Positions 8,650 to 18,060 of a stretch of 64,000 nucleotides of DNA are shown one piece after another. Each line of letters opens with the position of its first letter. The stretch's first letter is position 1. A program made the position numbers and the translations under genes. Below the pieces are notes generated by a model. The model was not told where the DNA came from. It saw nothing but the letters and a program-made list of their open reading frames with translations, and ran no database searches. This stretch comes from Halobacillus ihumii (GTDB lineage Bacteria > Bacillota > Bacilli > Bacillales > Halobacillaceae), in contig NZ_CACVAO010000001.1 in the NCBI RefSeq assembly GCF_902726645.1, positions 124,001-188,000 on the forward strand, read 5' to 3'.

Positions 8650-9246
8650 TTATGCATAAATTCTGCGTTTATTACGCTGTTGACGTTTTAGTTTTACTAA
8701 TGATCGTTTGATTTGGTAGATCCCCTGTAAGAGAAATAGCAATATAATCCCTTTTCCTATTAATAGATTCATTTCAATTAAATTCATATAGTCAGAGGTC
8801 TGATAGTAAGTCAAAACTAAAGTAGACCATAAGGTTCCTAAGGTATTCACTAATACCCACAAACCTACCTGGCTATAGAAAGGGAACCCCAGCTTATGAA
8901 CAATATAAATAACCCCGACAAGCAGCCACTGTATAGCTGGGAAAAGCGACCATACAGGATTAACTAAGAAAAACAGCTGAACTCCAGCACATAATAGACT
9001 AAATGAAAAGGGTAAAGCATGATACCAAAATTTCTTTTGTTCAATCCAGAATATAAGTCCAAACAGAGAAAGCACCCCTAGTAAGGTATAGGTGGAGACA
9101 TCATGATTATTATTCAGATGAGAAAAACTGATCATTTGAAACGCAATGAACACCATAAGTACATCTCGCTTTATGGAGTTTCGATTTAGAAAAAAGTATG
9201 CAAGGATCATTAAAAACCATGCATACCAGTAGTAAGCAACCGCCAT
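8650..9246 (-). CDS. yphA: YphA/SeaA-like integral membrane protein
   Basis: A 198-residue, strongly hydrophobic protein with about six to seven predicted transmembrane helices and a basic C-terminal tail (KLKRQQRNKRR). The start follows AGGAGAG. It is assigned to YphA by size, topology and position between fni and der rather than by a motif. In B. subtilis yphA (seaA) is in the mother-cell sporulation regulon; whether this is true here cannot be seen. Confidence 0.65.
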   Translation of the reverse strand: MAVAYYWYAWFLMILAYFFLNRNSIKRDVLMVFIAFQMISFSHLNNNHDVSTYTLLGVLSLFGLIFWIEQKKFWYHALPFSFSLLCAGVQLFFLVNPVWSLFPAIQWLLVGVIYIVHKLGFPFYSQVGLWVLVNTLGTLWSTLVLTYYQTSDYMNLIEMNLLIGKGIILLFLLQGIYQIKRSLVKLKRQQRNKRRIYA

Positions 9247-9302
9247 ATCCCTCTCCTCCTATATCCCTAGTATGGCGGCAAATCTTCATCAGTAAACGTA
9301 AA

Positions 9303-10340
9303 TCACCCCTTAAGTTTTGGGCTTCTCTGCTCTAACCAATCTTTCGCTTTTCCTGTTGTCACGTGAGGCTTACCTCGTAAACTGCTAATTTCTGAAGCCC
9401 CTAACAGCATCATGGCCATTTTTAACTCTCTCGTTATAAAACGAATATCTGAAACGACAGCTTGTTCACCTTGCTCAATAAGAGTACGAAGTAAAGAACC
9501 AGCCATTCCAAACGCATTCGCTCCGAGGACTAAGGCTTTAGCACCGTCCAGCCCATTGCGAATTCCACCAGAAGCCAATATGTGAAGGTCCTTAGAAGTA
9601 GAGGTGGCCTCTATTAACGATATGGGAGTAGGAATTCCCCAATTCTCAAACGAACTCAAAGGCTTCTCACGCCGCATGTTTTCAACGCGTGAGAAGTTTG
9701 TCCCTCCTCTTCCTCCAACATCTATATATGTAACCCCTAATGAGCTAAGATGCTCAACTGTTTCCTTGCTCATCCCATAGCCTACTTCTTTTATAATCAC
9801 AGGAATTTGAAGGGAACGAACAATTTTTTCAATATTTATTGAACGTTTCGTAAAATCACGATCACCTTCCGGCATAATTAATTCCTGTAATGTATTCACG
9901 TGAATTTGTAATGCGTCAGCCTTAATCATATCCACTGCATCTAATGCTTGTTCTACTGATGCCTCACTGCCTACATTTGCTAAAATTACCCCATTAGGAT
10001 TCTCTTTTCGTACGATTTCAAAGCTCGGTCGTTCTATTTTATCTTTAATCGCAGCCATTTGAGAACCAACCGCCATGCCGATGCCTGTTTGAGCTGAGAC
10101 CCGTGCCAGGCTTTGGTTAATCTCTATCGTTTTCTTTCCGCCTCCACCCGTCATCGCGTTAATAAAAAGAGGGGAACTTAAGTTAAGTTCCCCTACTTTC
10201 GTACTTAAATCGAGATGCTCCCAATGTAAATCGGTCAGGCTTTGATGAATTAATTCAATATCATCAAAATGATTATATGCATCTCTTTTATGACTGAGTG
10301 CGTGACGTATATGGTCAAGTTTTCTTTGTGATCTTGACAT
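9303..10340 (-). CDS. fni: Type 2 isopentenyl-diphosphate delta-isomerase (FMN dependent)
   Basis: Interconverts isopentenyl and dimethylallyl diphosphate using reduced FMN. Family signs: NAMTGGGGKKT, QIHVNTLQE, KEVGYGMSKET, GGRGGTNFSRVE and ASGGIRNGLDGAKAL. The frame opens with MVID before MSRSQRK; the second Met at 10340 matches the family start (MTRAERK in B. subtilis) and has GGTGAT just upstream. The start lies about 15 bases from the ypfD stop, suggesting coupling. Confidence 0.95.
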   Translation of the reverse strand: MSRSQRKLDHIRHALSHKRDAYNHFDDIELIHQSLTDLHWEHLDLSTKVGELNLSSPLFINAMTGGGGKKTIEINQSLARVSAQTGIGMAVGSQMAAIKDKIERPSFEIVRKENPNGVILANVGSEASVEQALDAVDMIKADALQIHVNTLQELIMPEGDRDFTKRSINIEKIVRSLQIPVIIKEVGYGMSKETVEHLSSLGVTYIDVGGRGGTNFSRVENMRREKPLSSFENWGIPTPISLIEATSTSKDLHILASGGIRNGLDGAKALVLGANAFGMAGSLLRTLIEQGEQAVVSDIRFITRELKMAMMLLGASEISSLRGKPHVTTGKAKDWLEQRSPKLKG

Positions 10341-10355
10341 ATCAATCACCATCCA

Positions 10356-11498
10356 CTATTTTTTATATTTGTCTAATTGATCACCGATCATATCGCTAAG
10401 AGAGAAGCCTGAACTGTCTTCTTCTTTCTGATATTGTTTAATCTCTTCGCGGCTTTGGTCTCGTTCAAGTTCTTTCATACTTAATGAAAGGCGTTTAGCA
10501 CCGCCGTCCACATCAAGTACTTTAACTTTTACAGTCTGTCCTTCTTCAAGAACTTCCCCAGGTGTACCAATATGGCGGTTAGAAATTTGAGAAATATGCA
10601 CTAAACCTTCTACCCCTGGAAGCACCTCAACAAATGCTCCGAAGCTAACAAGTCTTCTTACAGTTCCTTCGAGCACTTCTCCCTGATTGACACGCTCCTC
10701 AATGTCATGCCAAGGACCAGGCTGTGTAGCTTTTAAAGATAGTGAAATCCTTTCATTATCTCGATCTACCGAAAGAACCTTTACATTGACAGTTTGCCCT
10801 TCTTCGACAACATCTGAAGATTTCTCCACATGTTCATGGGAAAGTTGAGAGATATGCACAAGTCCATCAATACCTCCCAGATTGACAAAGGCACCAAAAT
10901 CCGTCAGTCTTTGAACCGTTCCTTCGATAACTTGTCCTTCCTCAAGGGACTGCAGTACTTCCTGTTTTCTGGAAGACTCTTCTGCTTCAACTACAGCACG
11001 GTGAGAAAGAATGACACGATTTTGTTCGCGGTCAAGTTCAACCACTTTCAAACTAAGATTTCTTCCTTTATAATCTTCGAAATCTTCCACGTAATACGTC
11101 TCTACTAAGGAAGCTGGGATGAAGCCACGGAGACCAATATCCACGACTAGTCCACCTTTAACGACGTCTTTCACTTCTGCTTCGAAGATTTCTCCGCTTT
11201 CAAACTTAGCTTCAAGTTCCTGCCAAGCCTGATCTGCATCTACCGCTCTTTTTGATAGAACGATTTCATCATCTTCTACTTTTTTAACCTGCAGAGTTAA
11301 CTCGTCTCCTTCGTGTACTACGTCGGAAGCCTTTTCTACATGCAAGCTGGATAATTCACTGATGGGAACAATTCCTTCCACTTTATATCCAACATCTACA
11401 AGGACTTGTTTTTCTTCAATCTTCACGACCTTACCAGTCACGATATCCCCTGCAGAAAATTCTTTCATTCCTGATACTTCATGGTTCATTTCATCCAT
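10356..11498 (-). CDS. ypfD: S1 RNA-binding domain protein YpfD (RpsA-like, four S1 repeats)
   Basis: A 380-residue protein made of four consecutive S1 OB-fold repeats, roughly residues 15-85, 100-170, 190-260 and 275-345, with repeated DFGAFVNL / SFGAFVEV and GLVHISQ elements. It is the Firmicute homologue of ribosomal protein S1 but shorter than the six-repeat E. coli form and not essential in B. subtilis. AAGGAGGT lies 8 bases before the ATG. It heads the ypfD-fni-yphA stretch. Confidence 0.93.
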   Translation of the reverse strand: MDEMNHEVSGMKEFSAGDIVTGKVVKIEEKQVLVDVGYKVEGIVPISELSSLHVEKASDVVHEGDELTLQVKKVEDDEIVLSKRAVDADQAWQELEAKFESGEIFEAEVKDVVKGGLVVDIGLRGFIPASLVETYYVEDFEDYKGRNLSLKVVELDREQNRVILSHRAVVEAEESSRKQEVLQSLEEGQVIEGTVQRLTDFGAFVNLGGIDGLVHISQLSHEHVEKSSDVVEEGQTVNVKVLSVDRDNERISLSLKATQPGPWHDIEERVNQGEVLEGTVRRLVSFGAFVEVLPGVEGLVHISQISNRHIGTPGEVLEEGQTVKVKVLDVDGGAKRLSLSMKELERDQSREEIKQYQKEEDSSGFSLSDMIGDQLDKYKK

Positions 11499-11589
11499 AC
11501 CAAGCTACCTCCTTCAATTTCCGACACAACCAAAATACAGAAATGCCCTTTTGTCTAACTTCTAATATTTGGAGCAGTTTGTCAAGTGA

Positions 11590-12180
11590 TTATGCTTTTT
11601 TACGATGAAATTCATGCAATTGTCTGATTTCTTCCATTATTCGATCTGTAACGACTTTAGCAGATGCTTTTTGCTCACGATATTCAGTCATATCAATCGG
11701 TTTCCCGTACACCACTTTAAGCGGTTTGAATTTCTGATAAGGTCCAATGATGGCACAAGGAACAATTTCAGCATTAGATCTTAGCGCAAAGAAACCCGCT
11801 CCTGCCAGCCCTTCTCCTACTACACCATTACTCTGTCTGGATCCTTCTGGAAACAGACCAAGGGTATGGTTATCTTTTAGAATCTCCAGACCTTTTCTTA
11901 GAGCATTTCGGTCGCGCATTCCGCGTTTGATCGGAAAAGCATTTACGCTTTTTAGCAGTTTTTCGAGAAAACGGTTTTTAAATAGTTCTTCTTTTGCTAA
12001 AAAATAAACATTACGACTGTTTGTAATCCCAACAACAGGAGGATCAAAGTTAGAAATATGATTCGAACAAATGATTACAGGCCCATCCTTAGGTATATTT
12101 TTTTTGCCGACTACTTTGATTCGATACAAAGGAAAGAAAACGAGACTACAGACTAATTTCCCTAATTTATACAAATTCAC
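11590..12180 (-). CDS. plsC: 1-acyl-sn-glycerol-3-phosphate acyltransferase
   Basis: Acylates lysophosphatidic acid to phosphatidic acid at the cytoplasmic face of the membrane. The 196-residue protein has the acyltransferase HX4D motif in CSNHISNFD, the downstream FPIKRG block and LGLFPEGSRQ. The start is GTG with GGGAGGGA upstream, overlapping the cmk end region; only 3 bases separate it from the cmk stop, so the two are one operon. In B. subtilis plsC lies elsewhere, but a cmk-plsC pair is common in related genera. Confidence 0.93.
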   Translation of the reverse strand: MNLYKLGKLVCSLVFFPLYRIKVVGKKNIPKDGPVIICSNHISNFDPPVVGITNSRNVYFLAKEELFKNRFLEKLLKSVNAFPIKRGMRDRNALRKGLEILKDNHTLGLFPEGSRQSNGVVGEGLAGAGFFALRSNAEIVPCAIIGPYQKFKPLKVVYGKPIDMTEYREQKASAKVVTDRIMEEIRQLHEFHRKKA

Positions 12181-12183
12181 ACT

Positions 12184-12873
12184 TTATCCCTCCCTGATTT
12201 GCTTTTTCTTTACAATCATAACGATTTGGCTGACAACCTCGTCGATTGTCAGCGAAGTCGTATCAACTTCAATCGCATCCTCTGCTTTCACTAATGGAGC
12301 TGTCTCTCGTTTTGAATCAATTTCATCACGTTTTCTAATCTCCATTTTTAACTGTTCCAAATCAGAAGTAAAACCTTTCTCAAGGTTTTCTTTATGACGG
12401 CGTTCAGCCCTTTCCTCTACAGAAGCAACCATAAATATCTTCACCTCTGCATCTGGAATTACATGTGTTCCGATATCGCGGCCGTCCATTACCACTCCGC
12501 GCTCCTCTACTAGTTCTTGTTGTCTCTTCACCATTTCTTCACGAACTTCACGATGTTTGGCGACGATAGAAACCTGACTAGTTACTTCGTTTGTCCGAAT
12601 ATCGAGGGAAACATCCTGACCGTCCATCATCACATGTTGGCCGTCACGCTTTTGAATGAGCTCTATATCTGTAGTTTTTAATAAATCAGCCAACTCAATT
12701 TCTTCTTCAAGGTCTGCTTCTAGTCGTATTGCCTTAAGTGTTAACGAACGATACATCGCTCCTGTATCTATGTAAATGTACGATAATTGATGCGCCACTC
12801 GTTTCGCTACAGTACTTTTTCCTGCTGCTGCCGGCCCATCAATTGCTATTGCTAAAGGTAAATCAGATTTCAT
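12184..12873 (-). CDS. cmk: Cytidylate kinase
   Basis: Phosphorylates CMP and dCMP to the diphosphates. P-loop GPAAAGKST at residues 13-21, the [13 protein letters not shown] block, MDGRDIGT and KRDEIDS are all present. The start at 12873 has GGAGG 8 bases upstream and removes ten non-conserved residues of the longer frame; 229 residues is the usual length. It lies between ypfA and plsC-ypfD. Confidence 0.96.
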   Translation of the reverse strand: MKSDLPLAIAIDGPAAAGKSTVAKRVAHQLSYIYIDTGAMYRSLTLKAIRLEADLEEEIELADLLKTTDIELIQKRDGQHVMMDGQDVSLDIRTNEVTSQVSIVAKHREVREEMVKRQQELVEERGVVMDGRDIGTHVIPDAEVKIFMVASVEERAERRHKENLEKGFTSDLEQLKMEIRKRDEIDSKRETAPLVKAEDAIEVDTTSLTIDEVVSQIVMIVKKKQIREG

Positions 12874-13036
12874 AAAATTTTTCCTCCATCTTCTCAGTGC
12901 CACATACGAAAGCGCACCTACTTAGAAGAAAGCGCGCTTGTATCTAACGTATTAATTGCTTGCTATATACGTAAATCACTTTATTTATTCCTTTAAAGAA
13001 TAACAAAAAACTACACGGAATTCCATTATAATGTGA

Positions 13037-13696
13037 CTAATTTACCGTTCGTCTTTTCATATACATCTGCTGCTCATAACAATACTGAATAATTGCTTGG
13101 CGATGCTTTTCAGAAATGTTTATAAACTCAATCGAAACACTGTTCTGCCTGCCCTTAGATGCCCCGACTCTTATAACCTTTCCCTTCGTTTCAATATATC
13201 GGTACTGCCCGGAACTCATGGCTAAGACCAAGGTAACGTTAAGGACCTGACCTGGTAAAAGACTATGGCGCCCCGAAGGTATGATAGCAGCCCCGCCTCC
13301 ACTGATATCCTGAGTAACGGTAGTGAAACTGTTCATCGGCTTATCCCCTGTTTGGATGGCCGTATCAACGGATGCATCTACTCTTACGTATTTTCTTCTC
13401 TGGATTCGTTCAAGGTGGTCAATATCAGGGGACGTCAATACGAGCACAGGTATATTTACAAGCTTTCTTGCCACTACTTCCGTTTCAAACCGGTAAACCG
13501 AGCTGTCTTCCCCCACGAAGCTAGCGTAAAATTCAGTTCCCTCAAAGAAGAACCCGGTTTTCCCGGAGTCCATTTTTACAGGATAATCAATATAAATAAA
13601 ATTTTTTTCTTTATCAACAAGTTTACACTTGTACCTTTCCGGTTCGTTTTGACTTCGTTTATACAATTCCAATGTGATGGGGGTCCCCACTTTCAT
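13037..13696 (-). CDS. ypfA: PilZ-domain cyclic-di-GMP receptor YpfA (DgrA/MotI-like)
   Basis: Flagellar-brake-type c-di-GMP receptor. The N-terminal YcgR-like domain (residues 1-95) is followed by a PilZ domain with the RxxxR loop in RRKYVRV and the DxSxxG motif in DISGGG. In B. subtilis YpfA slows the flagellar stator when c-di-GMP is bound. Met at 13696 is used: the SD GAGGAGAGGG is well placed for it and too close to the upstream Met. It sits between ypeB and cmk as in B. subtilis; the small gene ypfB is absent. Confidence 0.9.
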   Translation of the reverse strand: MKVGTPITLELYKRSQNEPERYKCKLVDKEKNFIYIDYPVKMDSGKTGFFFEGTEFYASFVGEDSSVYRFETEVVARKLVNIPVLVLTSPDIDHLERIQRRKYVRVDASVDTAIQTGDKPMNSFTTVTQDISGGGAAIIPSGRHSLLPGQVLNVTLVLAMSSGQYRYIETKGKVIRVGASKGRQNSVSIEFINISEKHRQAIIQYCYEQQMYMKRRTVN

Positions 13697-13843
13697 AATA
13701 CCCATCCCTCTCCTCAGCGTGACTTTAGTATTACATATATTATCGCAAAACTTCCTTCAAAAAGGAAGATAACAGGGGATAAAAGAATTAGTTAATGATT
13801 TCATATATTTCATAAGAACCTTATCAAAACTAAATATAAAAAT

Positions 13844-13923
13844 AGAGAGCTGCTTCATGAAATGCCCCAAACTTCCGTACGTATCAAAAATTTGGGGTAC
13901 ATTTCATTTTTGTGCAGCCCTCT
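13844..13923. repeat. Long imperfect hairpin between ypeB and ypfA
   Basis: Nested inverted arms: GCTGC with GCAGC outside, ATGAAATG with CATTTCAT, and CCCCAAA with TTTGGGG inside, about 80 bases in all, beginning 3 bases after the ypeB stop. The minus-strand flank CTCTATTTTTATATTT is T-rich but not an immediate T run, so it may be a terminator for sleB-ypeB or a small repeat. Confidence 0.6.
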
Positions 13924-13925
13924 TC

Positions 13926-15266
13926 TTAAAGAGAAGTTTTAAATTTAGGTTCAACGGAATGGAGAATTTCTACTTTCTCCTCAGTTCCATCCCATGCGTT
14001 AATAAAAATCCGATAGGTTTCGTTATCCATAGTTGTCATAAACTCATAACAAAGCACTTGTTCTTCCGCTTCATTTTCGATCACGGATAAGTGTTGTTCA
14101 CGAATTTCCAGATTTGGATTTACTTTTTCTCGTGCTTCCTCTTCGGAAATCGCTGGTTCTTTTAATGCGTCATCATCGTGGTGGCTATAATAATCGATAG
14201 CTGTGAGTCCAAGCAAATCTCCGTTATCGAGTGCTACTTTTACCCTAACAGAGTCAGGGTAATGACGAATACCGTCTTTGCTGTAGACAAATCGATAGAC
14301 ACCCACATGCTCATACTGATTACTTTCAACCAATTCTACGTCAGTTAAGTTAATCCGTTTTAAATACGACTTGGCTTTCTCAGATCCTTTATACAGGCTG
14401 ATCTTAGGCTCTTTTACCTTCCGGCTGATCATAACTGTTAATGGATGACCGCCTTTTTTCGTTATATCAATGTAGCCATTTGTATCACCTTTTTGGTAAG
14501 AAGCTGTAAACGTATCGATATTTGCGCCTTTACCACTACTGGTTAGCGTTAAATCCGACTTGTTTACACCTTTCAACCATTTAGTTGCAATATCTCTGGC
14601 TTGTTCCTTGTTAATCTTTTCACCTTTAATTTTATTTAATTCCTTTTCTGAACCAGTTGAAACAATACCGGTTTGCATATTGGTTTCGTGATACCCTTCC
14701 ATAGATTTCTCAACAGTTTTAAACCCATTGATTATCGTATTATCACCATTTTCATCACTTGTTGCTAAAGCCAGCTGTACATCCATCCAGCGCAGATTCT
14801 CGCTCAATACCATACTTTGAACCTGTCGGAGTTCTTTTTTAATTTCACCTGATTGTTTATAAAGAGCTTCAAGACCCTTTAGTTCTTCATCCGTAAGAGG
14901 TTTTTTTTCTAAATCCCTTACAGCCGTATTGTACGAAAAATCTCCTATATTAGCTAAAAACTCTTCAGTCTTATTAAAGGGAAGCAATGTTAAAGGGAGC
15001 TGCCCTACATTTGATTTAGCTTCAGATGTAAGCCTCCAAATCTCTGCCAATTGCGGGGAAATTTGAGCTCTCGTATTCATAGCCAACGTAGCACCTATTT
15101 TGTCATGCAGCAAATCCATGTCATAGGTAAGCTCATGAAAGGCTCGTTGATAATTGTTCTCTGCCTGTAAAAGTACGGCATTTTTCTCTTGATGTTCTTT
15201 GTATCCAAAAACTCCGAGACCGATTATCGTGATTGCTAACACAGTTATTGTAATCCAGCGAAACAT
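13926..15266 (-). CDS. ypeB: Germination protein YpeB
   Basis: Partner needed for SleB stability and localisation in the spore. The 446-residue protein has one N-terminal membrane helix (about residues 4-20), a helical domain with the conserved NTRAQISPQLAEIW region, and C-terminal PepSY-like repeats. It lies 15 bases after sleB, so both are expected from one forespore transcript. Length and layout match the family. Confidence 0.95.
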   Translation of the reverse strand: MFRWITITVLAITIIGLGVFGYKEHQEKNAVLLQAENNYQRAFHELTYDMDLLHDKIGATLAMNTRAQISPQLAEIWRLTSEAKSNVGQLPLTLLPFNKTEEFLANIGDFSYNTAVRDLEKKPLTDEELKGLEALYKQSGEIKKELRQVQSMVLSENLRWMDVQLALATSDENGDNTIINGFKTVEKSMEGYHETNMQTGIVSTGSEKELNKIKGEKINKEQARDIATKWLKGVNKSDLTLTSSGKGANIDTFTASYQKGDTNGYIDITKKGGHPLTVMISRKVKEPKISLYKGSEKAKSYLKRINLTDVELVESNQYEHVGVYRFVYSKDGIRHYPDSVRVKVALDNGDLLGLTAIDYYSHHDDDALKEPAISEEEAREKVNPNLEIREQHLSVIENEAEEQVLCYEFMTTMDNETYRIFINAWDGTEEKVEILHSVEPKFKTSL

Positions 15267-15281
15267 ATTCCCACCTCCTAT

Positions 15282-16124
15282 TTACATACAGAATATATGT
15301 TTTCCAATTCGCTTAATCTGCGGTCGTGACCATATCCAATCGGATGTAGCTGTATTCGGGTTAAAATAATACAAAGCCCCGCCTGAAGGATCCCAGCCAT
15401 TTATGGCATCCAGGACAGCACGTTTTGATGTTTCATCCGGCGTTAACCAAATTTGACCGTCACTAACAGCTGTGAAAGCACGCGGTTCAAAAATTACTCC
15501 TGAAATCGAGTTGGGAAACGATGCACTTTCCACTCGATTTAAGATCACTGCTGCAACAGCCACTTGTCCGACATATGGTTCACCTCGCGCTTCACCGTGA
15601 ACAGCATTTGCCATCAGCTGGATATCGTTCTGTGAATAACCACTTGGAACATTAACCGCGGTTGGTTCCTGCGGAGGAGATGCCGGCTGTTGTTGTTGCT
15701 GTTGTGACTGTTGTTCTTGCGAAGGCTGTTCTGTCTGTTGTTTATTAGGTACACCTCCATAATGTGTGAAGTCGTTACCTTGACGGATTTGCTTCTTAAC
15801 ATACCCTTTATCATATTCACTGGCTTCTACTAATTTTTCTTTGACCTTAGGACCAGCCAGGCCATCCACTTTCATTCCAAATTCGTATTGAAAGTTGCGA
15901 AGAGCCCAATACGTTCCCCACCCAAACACTCCGTCAATCTCTCCATTGTAAAACCCCAGATATTGCAAACGAGCCTGCAATTCAATCACATCATCGCCCA
16001 CAGCACCGTGTTGAATGACTTGATTGGAAAAGGCATGAACTGGTTTAATATGATTCAACTCAGTAAATGGTTGAATGAATAATACAAACATTAAACAAAA
16101 CAACAATGTATTCTTCCAAATCAT
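15282..16124 (-). CDS. sleB: Spore cortex-lytic enzyme SleB
   Basis: Lytic transglycosylase specific for muramic-delta-lactam cortex, active during germination. A signal peptide (residues 1-31) is followed by a peptidoglycan-binding domain (about 35-100, VIELQARLQYLGFYNG), a glutamine/proline-rich linker and a C-terminal Hydrolase_2 domain with the catalytic Glu in VHGEARGEP and the GALYYFNP block. Start at 16124 follows GGGGTGGAAG. The linker has runs of Gln and is longer than I would expect for B. subtilis SleB. Confidence 0.95.
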   Translation of the reverse strand: MIWKNTLLFCLMFVLFIQPFTELNHIKPVHAFSNQVIQHGAVGDDVIELQARLQYLGFYNGEIDGVFGWGTYWALRNFQYEFGMKVDGLAGPKVKEKLVEASEYDKGYVKKQIRQGNDFTHYGGVPNKQQTEQPSQEQQSQQQQQQPASPPQEPTAVNVPSGYSQNDIQLMANAVHGEARGEPYVGQVAVAAVILNRVESASFPNSISGVIFEPRAFTAVSDGQIWLTPDETSKRAVLDAINGWDPSGGALYYFNPNTATSDWIWSRPQIKRIGKHIFCM

Positions 16125-16163
16125 CTTGCTTCCACCCCTGACCATTACATATATTTGTAGCGT

Positions 16164-16192
16164 TAGTTTTTATCAAAGTTGCTACTTTATAC
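16164..16192 (-). promoter_or_regulatory. Possible sigma-G promoter of sleB-ypeB
   Basis: GTATA (16188-16192) and AAAACTA (16164-16170), 17 bases apart. The -35 fits the forespore consensus, the -10 only in part. sleB is sigma-G dependent in B. subtilis. Confidence 0.33.
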
Positions 16193-16231
16193 ATGTGAAA
16201 GCTATTCCTGTAAGATAGGTTGATGGTAAAT

Positions 16232-16261
16232 AAAAAAGCCCCCTTTAATGAAAAAGGAGAC
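16232..16261 (-). terminator. Terminator at the end of prsW
   Basis: GTCTCCTTT pairs with AAAGGGGGC (some G-U pairs), followed on the minus strand by six T. It lies at the prsW stop codon. Confidence 0.7.
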
Positions 16262-16926
16262 TACTCATTTTTATACGGATGAATAAGCTGCTCATGATGC
16301 TTGTTTGCTATTTTGATTTTTTGCACACCAATTAACCAGAGGATAATCATGAAAGGAATTACATAGTAAAGCCATTCATTTGAAACAACGAAGTAACCAT
16401 AGAAACTATGCAGTAAAAAGGGAATGAGAAAAGCTAAAAAGATATGTAACTTACGGTGTTCGGACGAAAACTTTGCCTTTCCCATATAGTACCCCATCAA
16501 CACACCAAACAGTGCATGGGAAGAAACGGGGAATAAAGCACGGAAGAAAGCAAATTCAATCCCATTTGCAAATAAATAAATAATATTTTCCAGCGTAGCA
16601 AATCCTAGACTAATCGCGACGCCATAAATAATTCCATCATAATGATGGTCAAATGAAGTATGATAAAAAATAACGAACATAAAAACAAACCATTTAAAAA
16701 ATTCTTCTAACAGCCCGGCTAAGAAGAGTGATTTTAATAGTGGTGTTTGAAATAAGCCTTCACTTTCGAAAGCATATTGAATAAACAGCAGCGGAAATAC
16801 AAGGAGTGCACCAAATATAAACATACGTATAATTAGAGGCAAGGGCTCAAGTTCTATCCGCTTGCTTAAATAAATAAAGGTCATAAGTGCAATAGCCGGA
16901 GCAATCGCCACGGTAAGTATGGCCAT
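16261..16926 (-). CDS. prsW: Glutamic-type intramembrane protease PrsW
   Basis: A 221-residue membrane protein with seven to eight predicted helices and the catalytic EExxK-type motif LLEEFFKWF (Glu74, Glu75) plus later conserved His in VSSHALFG. In B. subtilis PrsW makes the first cut in the anti-sigma factor RsiW. It lies upstream of sleB, as in B. subtilis. No sigW/rsiW pair is in this window, so the substrate here is inferred only from the family. Confidence 0.9.
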   Translation of the reverse strand: MAILTVAIAPAIALMTFIYLSKRIELEPLPLIIRMFIFGALLVFPLLFIQYAFESEGLFQTPLLKSLFLAGLLEEFFKWFVFMFVIFYHTSFDHHYDGIIYGVAISLGFATLENIIYLFANGIEFAFFRALFPVSSHALFGVLMGYYMGKAKFSSEHRKLHIFLAFLIPFLLHSFYGYFVVSNEWLYYVIPFMIILWLIGVQKIKIANKHHEQLIHPYKNE

Positions 16927-17019
16927 AATCCATCCGCCCTCTCTTTCTTTCCCACTTAATTCATCGTATCATGAAGAAGTAGGAAAAGGAATAAGAAACG
17001 AGTAGGCAGGTGATAACGT

Positions 17020-17991
17020 ATGAAACGGATTTTAATCATTCATACAGGTGGAACAATTTCGATGAAAGAAAATAAAGAAACAGGTGAAGTTAATACGGAT
17101 GGTAATCATCCTTTAGAAGAGATTTCTTCTTTTTTGTCGGGAACAACAATTATTGAAGATGAATTCTTGTTTCATCTTCCATCTCCCCACATTCGTCCAG
17201 ATCACATGTTAATGCTTGGCCGGTTTATTCATGAGAAACTGGCAAAAGATAGGTTTGATGGAATTGTGATTACACACGGGACCGACACTTTAGAAGAAAC
17301 CGCCTATTTTCTTGATTTGTTTTTGCAAACAAAAAAACCAATCATTGTGACAGGGGCGATGCGTTCCAGTAATGAAATTGGTTCAGACGGGCTTTATAAT
17401 TTATTAACGGCTATCCGCGTTGCGAGTTGTGATGAGGCCCAGGACAAAGGTGTATTAGTTGTCATGAACGATGAAATCCATACTGCACGTAATGTAACAA
17501 AAACATCTACGAGTAACGTGGCAACTTTTCAAAGTCCTCAATATGGGCCTATCGGTATTACTACAAAGCGGGATGTTTTTTTTCATCATAAAACAACCAG
17601 TCATGACTCTTATCCCATTCAGCAAATAAGCAAAAAGGTCTCCTTGATTAAAGCTTATGCTGGCATGGATGGGATATTAATTGACGCGGCACGAACAGGT
17701 GGCATTGATGGAATGGTCATTGAAGCATTAGGACAAGGAAATCTGCCTCCGGAAACAGTCGAGGCTATTAAGGAAACAATACAGGCAGGAATTCCTATTG
17801 TCCTTGTCTCTAGATGCTATCAAGGTATCGTTCAGGACACTTATAGCTATGAAGGCGGCGGGAGACAACTTAGGGAAATGGGAGTTATCTTTGCAAATGG
17901 CCTTACTGGACCGAAAGCCAGAATCAAGCTGATGGTGGCATTGGAAATGACAAACAACCCAATCGAATTATCCCCGATGTTCAGTTATTAA
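17020..17991 (+). CDS. Type I L-asparaginase
   Basis: Hydrolyses asparagine to aspartate and ammonia. The 323-residue protein carries both catalytic signatures: HTGGTIS with the nucleophilic Thr12, and ITHGTDTLEET; VTGAMRSSNEIGSDG is the following conserved block. No signal peptide is seen, so it is cytoplasmic. It is one of four plus-strand genes here, divergent from prsW and convergent with ypdA, with a shared terminator. The AGGCAGGTG site lies 8 bases before the ATG. Confidence 0.92.
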   Translation: MKRILIIHTGGTISMKENKETGEVNTDGNHPLEEISSFLSGTTIIEDEFLFHLPSPHIRPDHMLMLGRFIHEKLAKDRFDGIVITHGTDTLEETAYFLDLFLQTKKPIIVTGAMRSSNEIGSDGLYNLLTAIRVASCDEAQDKGVLVVMNDEIHTARNVTKTSTSNVATFQSPQYGPIGITTKRDVFFHHKTTSHDSYPIQQISKKVSLIKAYAGMDGILIDAARTGGIDGMVIEALGQGNLPPETVEAIKETIQAGIPIVLVSRCYQGIVQDTYSYEGGGRQLREMGVIFANGLTGPKARIKLMVALEMTNNPIELSPMFSY

Positions 17992-18017
17992 AAACCAGTG
18001 AATAGCATGATTTACAA

Positions 18018-18060
18018 TAAAAACAGGGTCATGGAATATATCCACGACCCTGTTTTTATT
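18018..18060. terminator. Bidirectional terminator between asparaginase and ypdA
   Basis: AAAAACAGGGTC / GACCCTGTTTTT flanked by A and T runs serves both convergent genes; the right flank includes the ypdA stop codon at 18056-18058. Confidence 0.9.

Noticed and set aside
15662..15730. Repeated GTT/TGC-like triplets, possible microsatellite or CRISPR-like repeat
   Set aside because: They are the Gln codons of the SleB linker read on the other strand; no spacers.
15614..15820. Asn/Ser-rich 68-codon frame within sleB
   Set aside because: Frame shadow of the repetitive Gln-rich linker of SleB.
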